Shown here in pieces: positions 5,874-6,044 of a DNA stretch of 6,044 nt. Source of the DNA: Candidatus Margulisiibacteriota bacterium (GTDB lineage Bacteria; Margulisbacteria; Termititenacia; Termititenacales; Termititenacaceae); the NCBI GenBank assembly GCA_031279615.1, contig JAITIE010000030.1, forward strand, positions 1 to 6,044, read 5' to 3'. The notes below the pieces were generated by a model, which was not told where the DNA came from, searched no databases, and saw only the letters and a program-made list of their open reading frames with translations. Each line of letters begins with the position of its first letter. Position 1 is the first letter of the stretch. The position numbers were made by a program, and so were the translations under genes.

Positions 5874-5914
5874 ACCCATTTATTTTTACTGGTATAAAAA
5901 AGTTATAAATGGGT
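5874..5914. repeat. Long imperfect inverted repeat in the rplU/exported-protein divergent region
   Basis: ACCCATTTAT (5874-5883) and ATAAATGGGT (5905-5914) are exact reverse complements. Inside them TTTTTA (5883-5888) can pair with TAAAAA (5895-5900) around a six-base loop, leaving a five-base bulge. It ends 14 bases before the ATG at 5929 of the plus-strand gene. It could be an operator or a 5' leader hairpin controlling that gene. No T run follows, so it is not a terminator. Confidence 0.5.
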
Positions 5915-5928
5915 ATATATCTACTGAC

Positions 5929-6044
5929 ATGCCTATGTTAAAGAAAATATTATTCAGTCTCCTGCTGGGAACCTGGGCTTTCAGCTCCACGGCCGGCAGT
6001 TTTTTGGACAACCCGATCTCAGCGCGCGCGCTGGGACTGGGCGG
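5929..6044 (+). CDS. Exported protein, PorV/UPF0164-like outer-membrane barrel start (partial, 3' end outside window)
   Basis: Thirty-eight codons are visible before the window ends. The protein begins MPMLKK, followed by a hydrophobic segment (ILFSLLLGTWAFSS) and a likely signal-peptidase I site after A22 in SSTAG. The mature part starts SFLDNPISARALGLGG, which resembles the start of PorV/PorQ and UPF0164 outer-membrane proteins, where a conserved ARxxGxGG stretch follows the signal peptide. That points to a beta-barrel or secretion-linked outer-membrane protein, but only the first residues are available. The second ATG (5935, MLKK) is an equally good start; neither has a recognisable ribosome-binding site. 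It is divergent from rplU. Confidence 0.6.
   Translation, partial: MPMLKKILFSLLLGTWAFSSTAGSFLDNPISARALGLG

Overview
The window looks like chromosomal DNA from an uncultivated, probably obligately anaerobic bacterium with an outer membrane. The case for an anaerobe is the biotin synthase: it has lost two of the four ligands of the oxygen-tolerant [2Fe-2S] cluster and matches the Type II BioB pattern known from strict anaerobes. The case for a two-membrane envelope is a signal-peptide protein at the right edge that begins like PorV/UPF0164 outer-membrane barrels. Elusimicrobiota or Margulisbacteria would fit, but the lineage cannot be fixed from this sequence. Coding density is high, no gap exceeds about 235 bases, and no rRNA, tRNA, CRISPR or transposase is visible.

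Layout from right to left, mostly on the minus strand. At 5929-6044 (+) is the start of the exported barrel-like protein. Divergent from it are rplU (L21, 5463-5774) and rpmA (L27, 5162-5416), with a good promoter at 5807-5835. The usual next gene, obgE, is separated from rpmA by an inverted gene: a complete AAA_14/DUF4143 ATPase with a PD-(D/E)XK-like C-terminus (3841-5151, +), which carries its own near-consensus promoter. A 9-base direct repeat brackets this unit, so it may be a late insertion into an ancestral rplU-rpmA-obgE cluster. A 232-base AT-rich divergent region full of inverted repeats follows, then obgE (2622-3608), bioB (1709-2632, overlapping obgE by 11 bases), and a long reading frame at 1-1664 that leaves the window.

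That last frame is the most unusual item. It is one uninterrupted protein joining an MJ1255-type, GT28/MurG-like glycosyltransferase to a membrane phosphatidylglycerophosphatase A (PgpA) domain. No ATG is available for independent translation of the PgpA part. The fusion suggests coupling of a sugar transfer to phosphatidylglycerol synthesis at the inner face of the membrane.

Functional grouping: ribosome parts (L21, L27) and a ribosome-assembly GTPase (Obg) form the core. A biotin-synthesis enzyme and a lipid/glycan enzyme are attached downstream of Obg, and the ATPase cuts across the cluster in antisense orientation.
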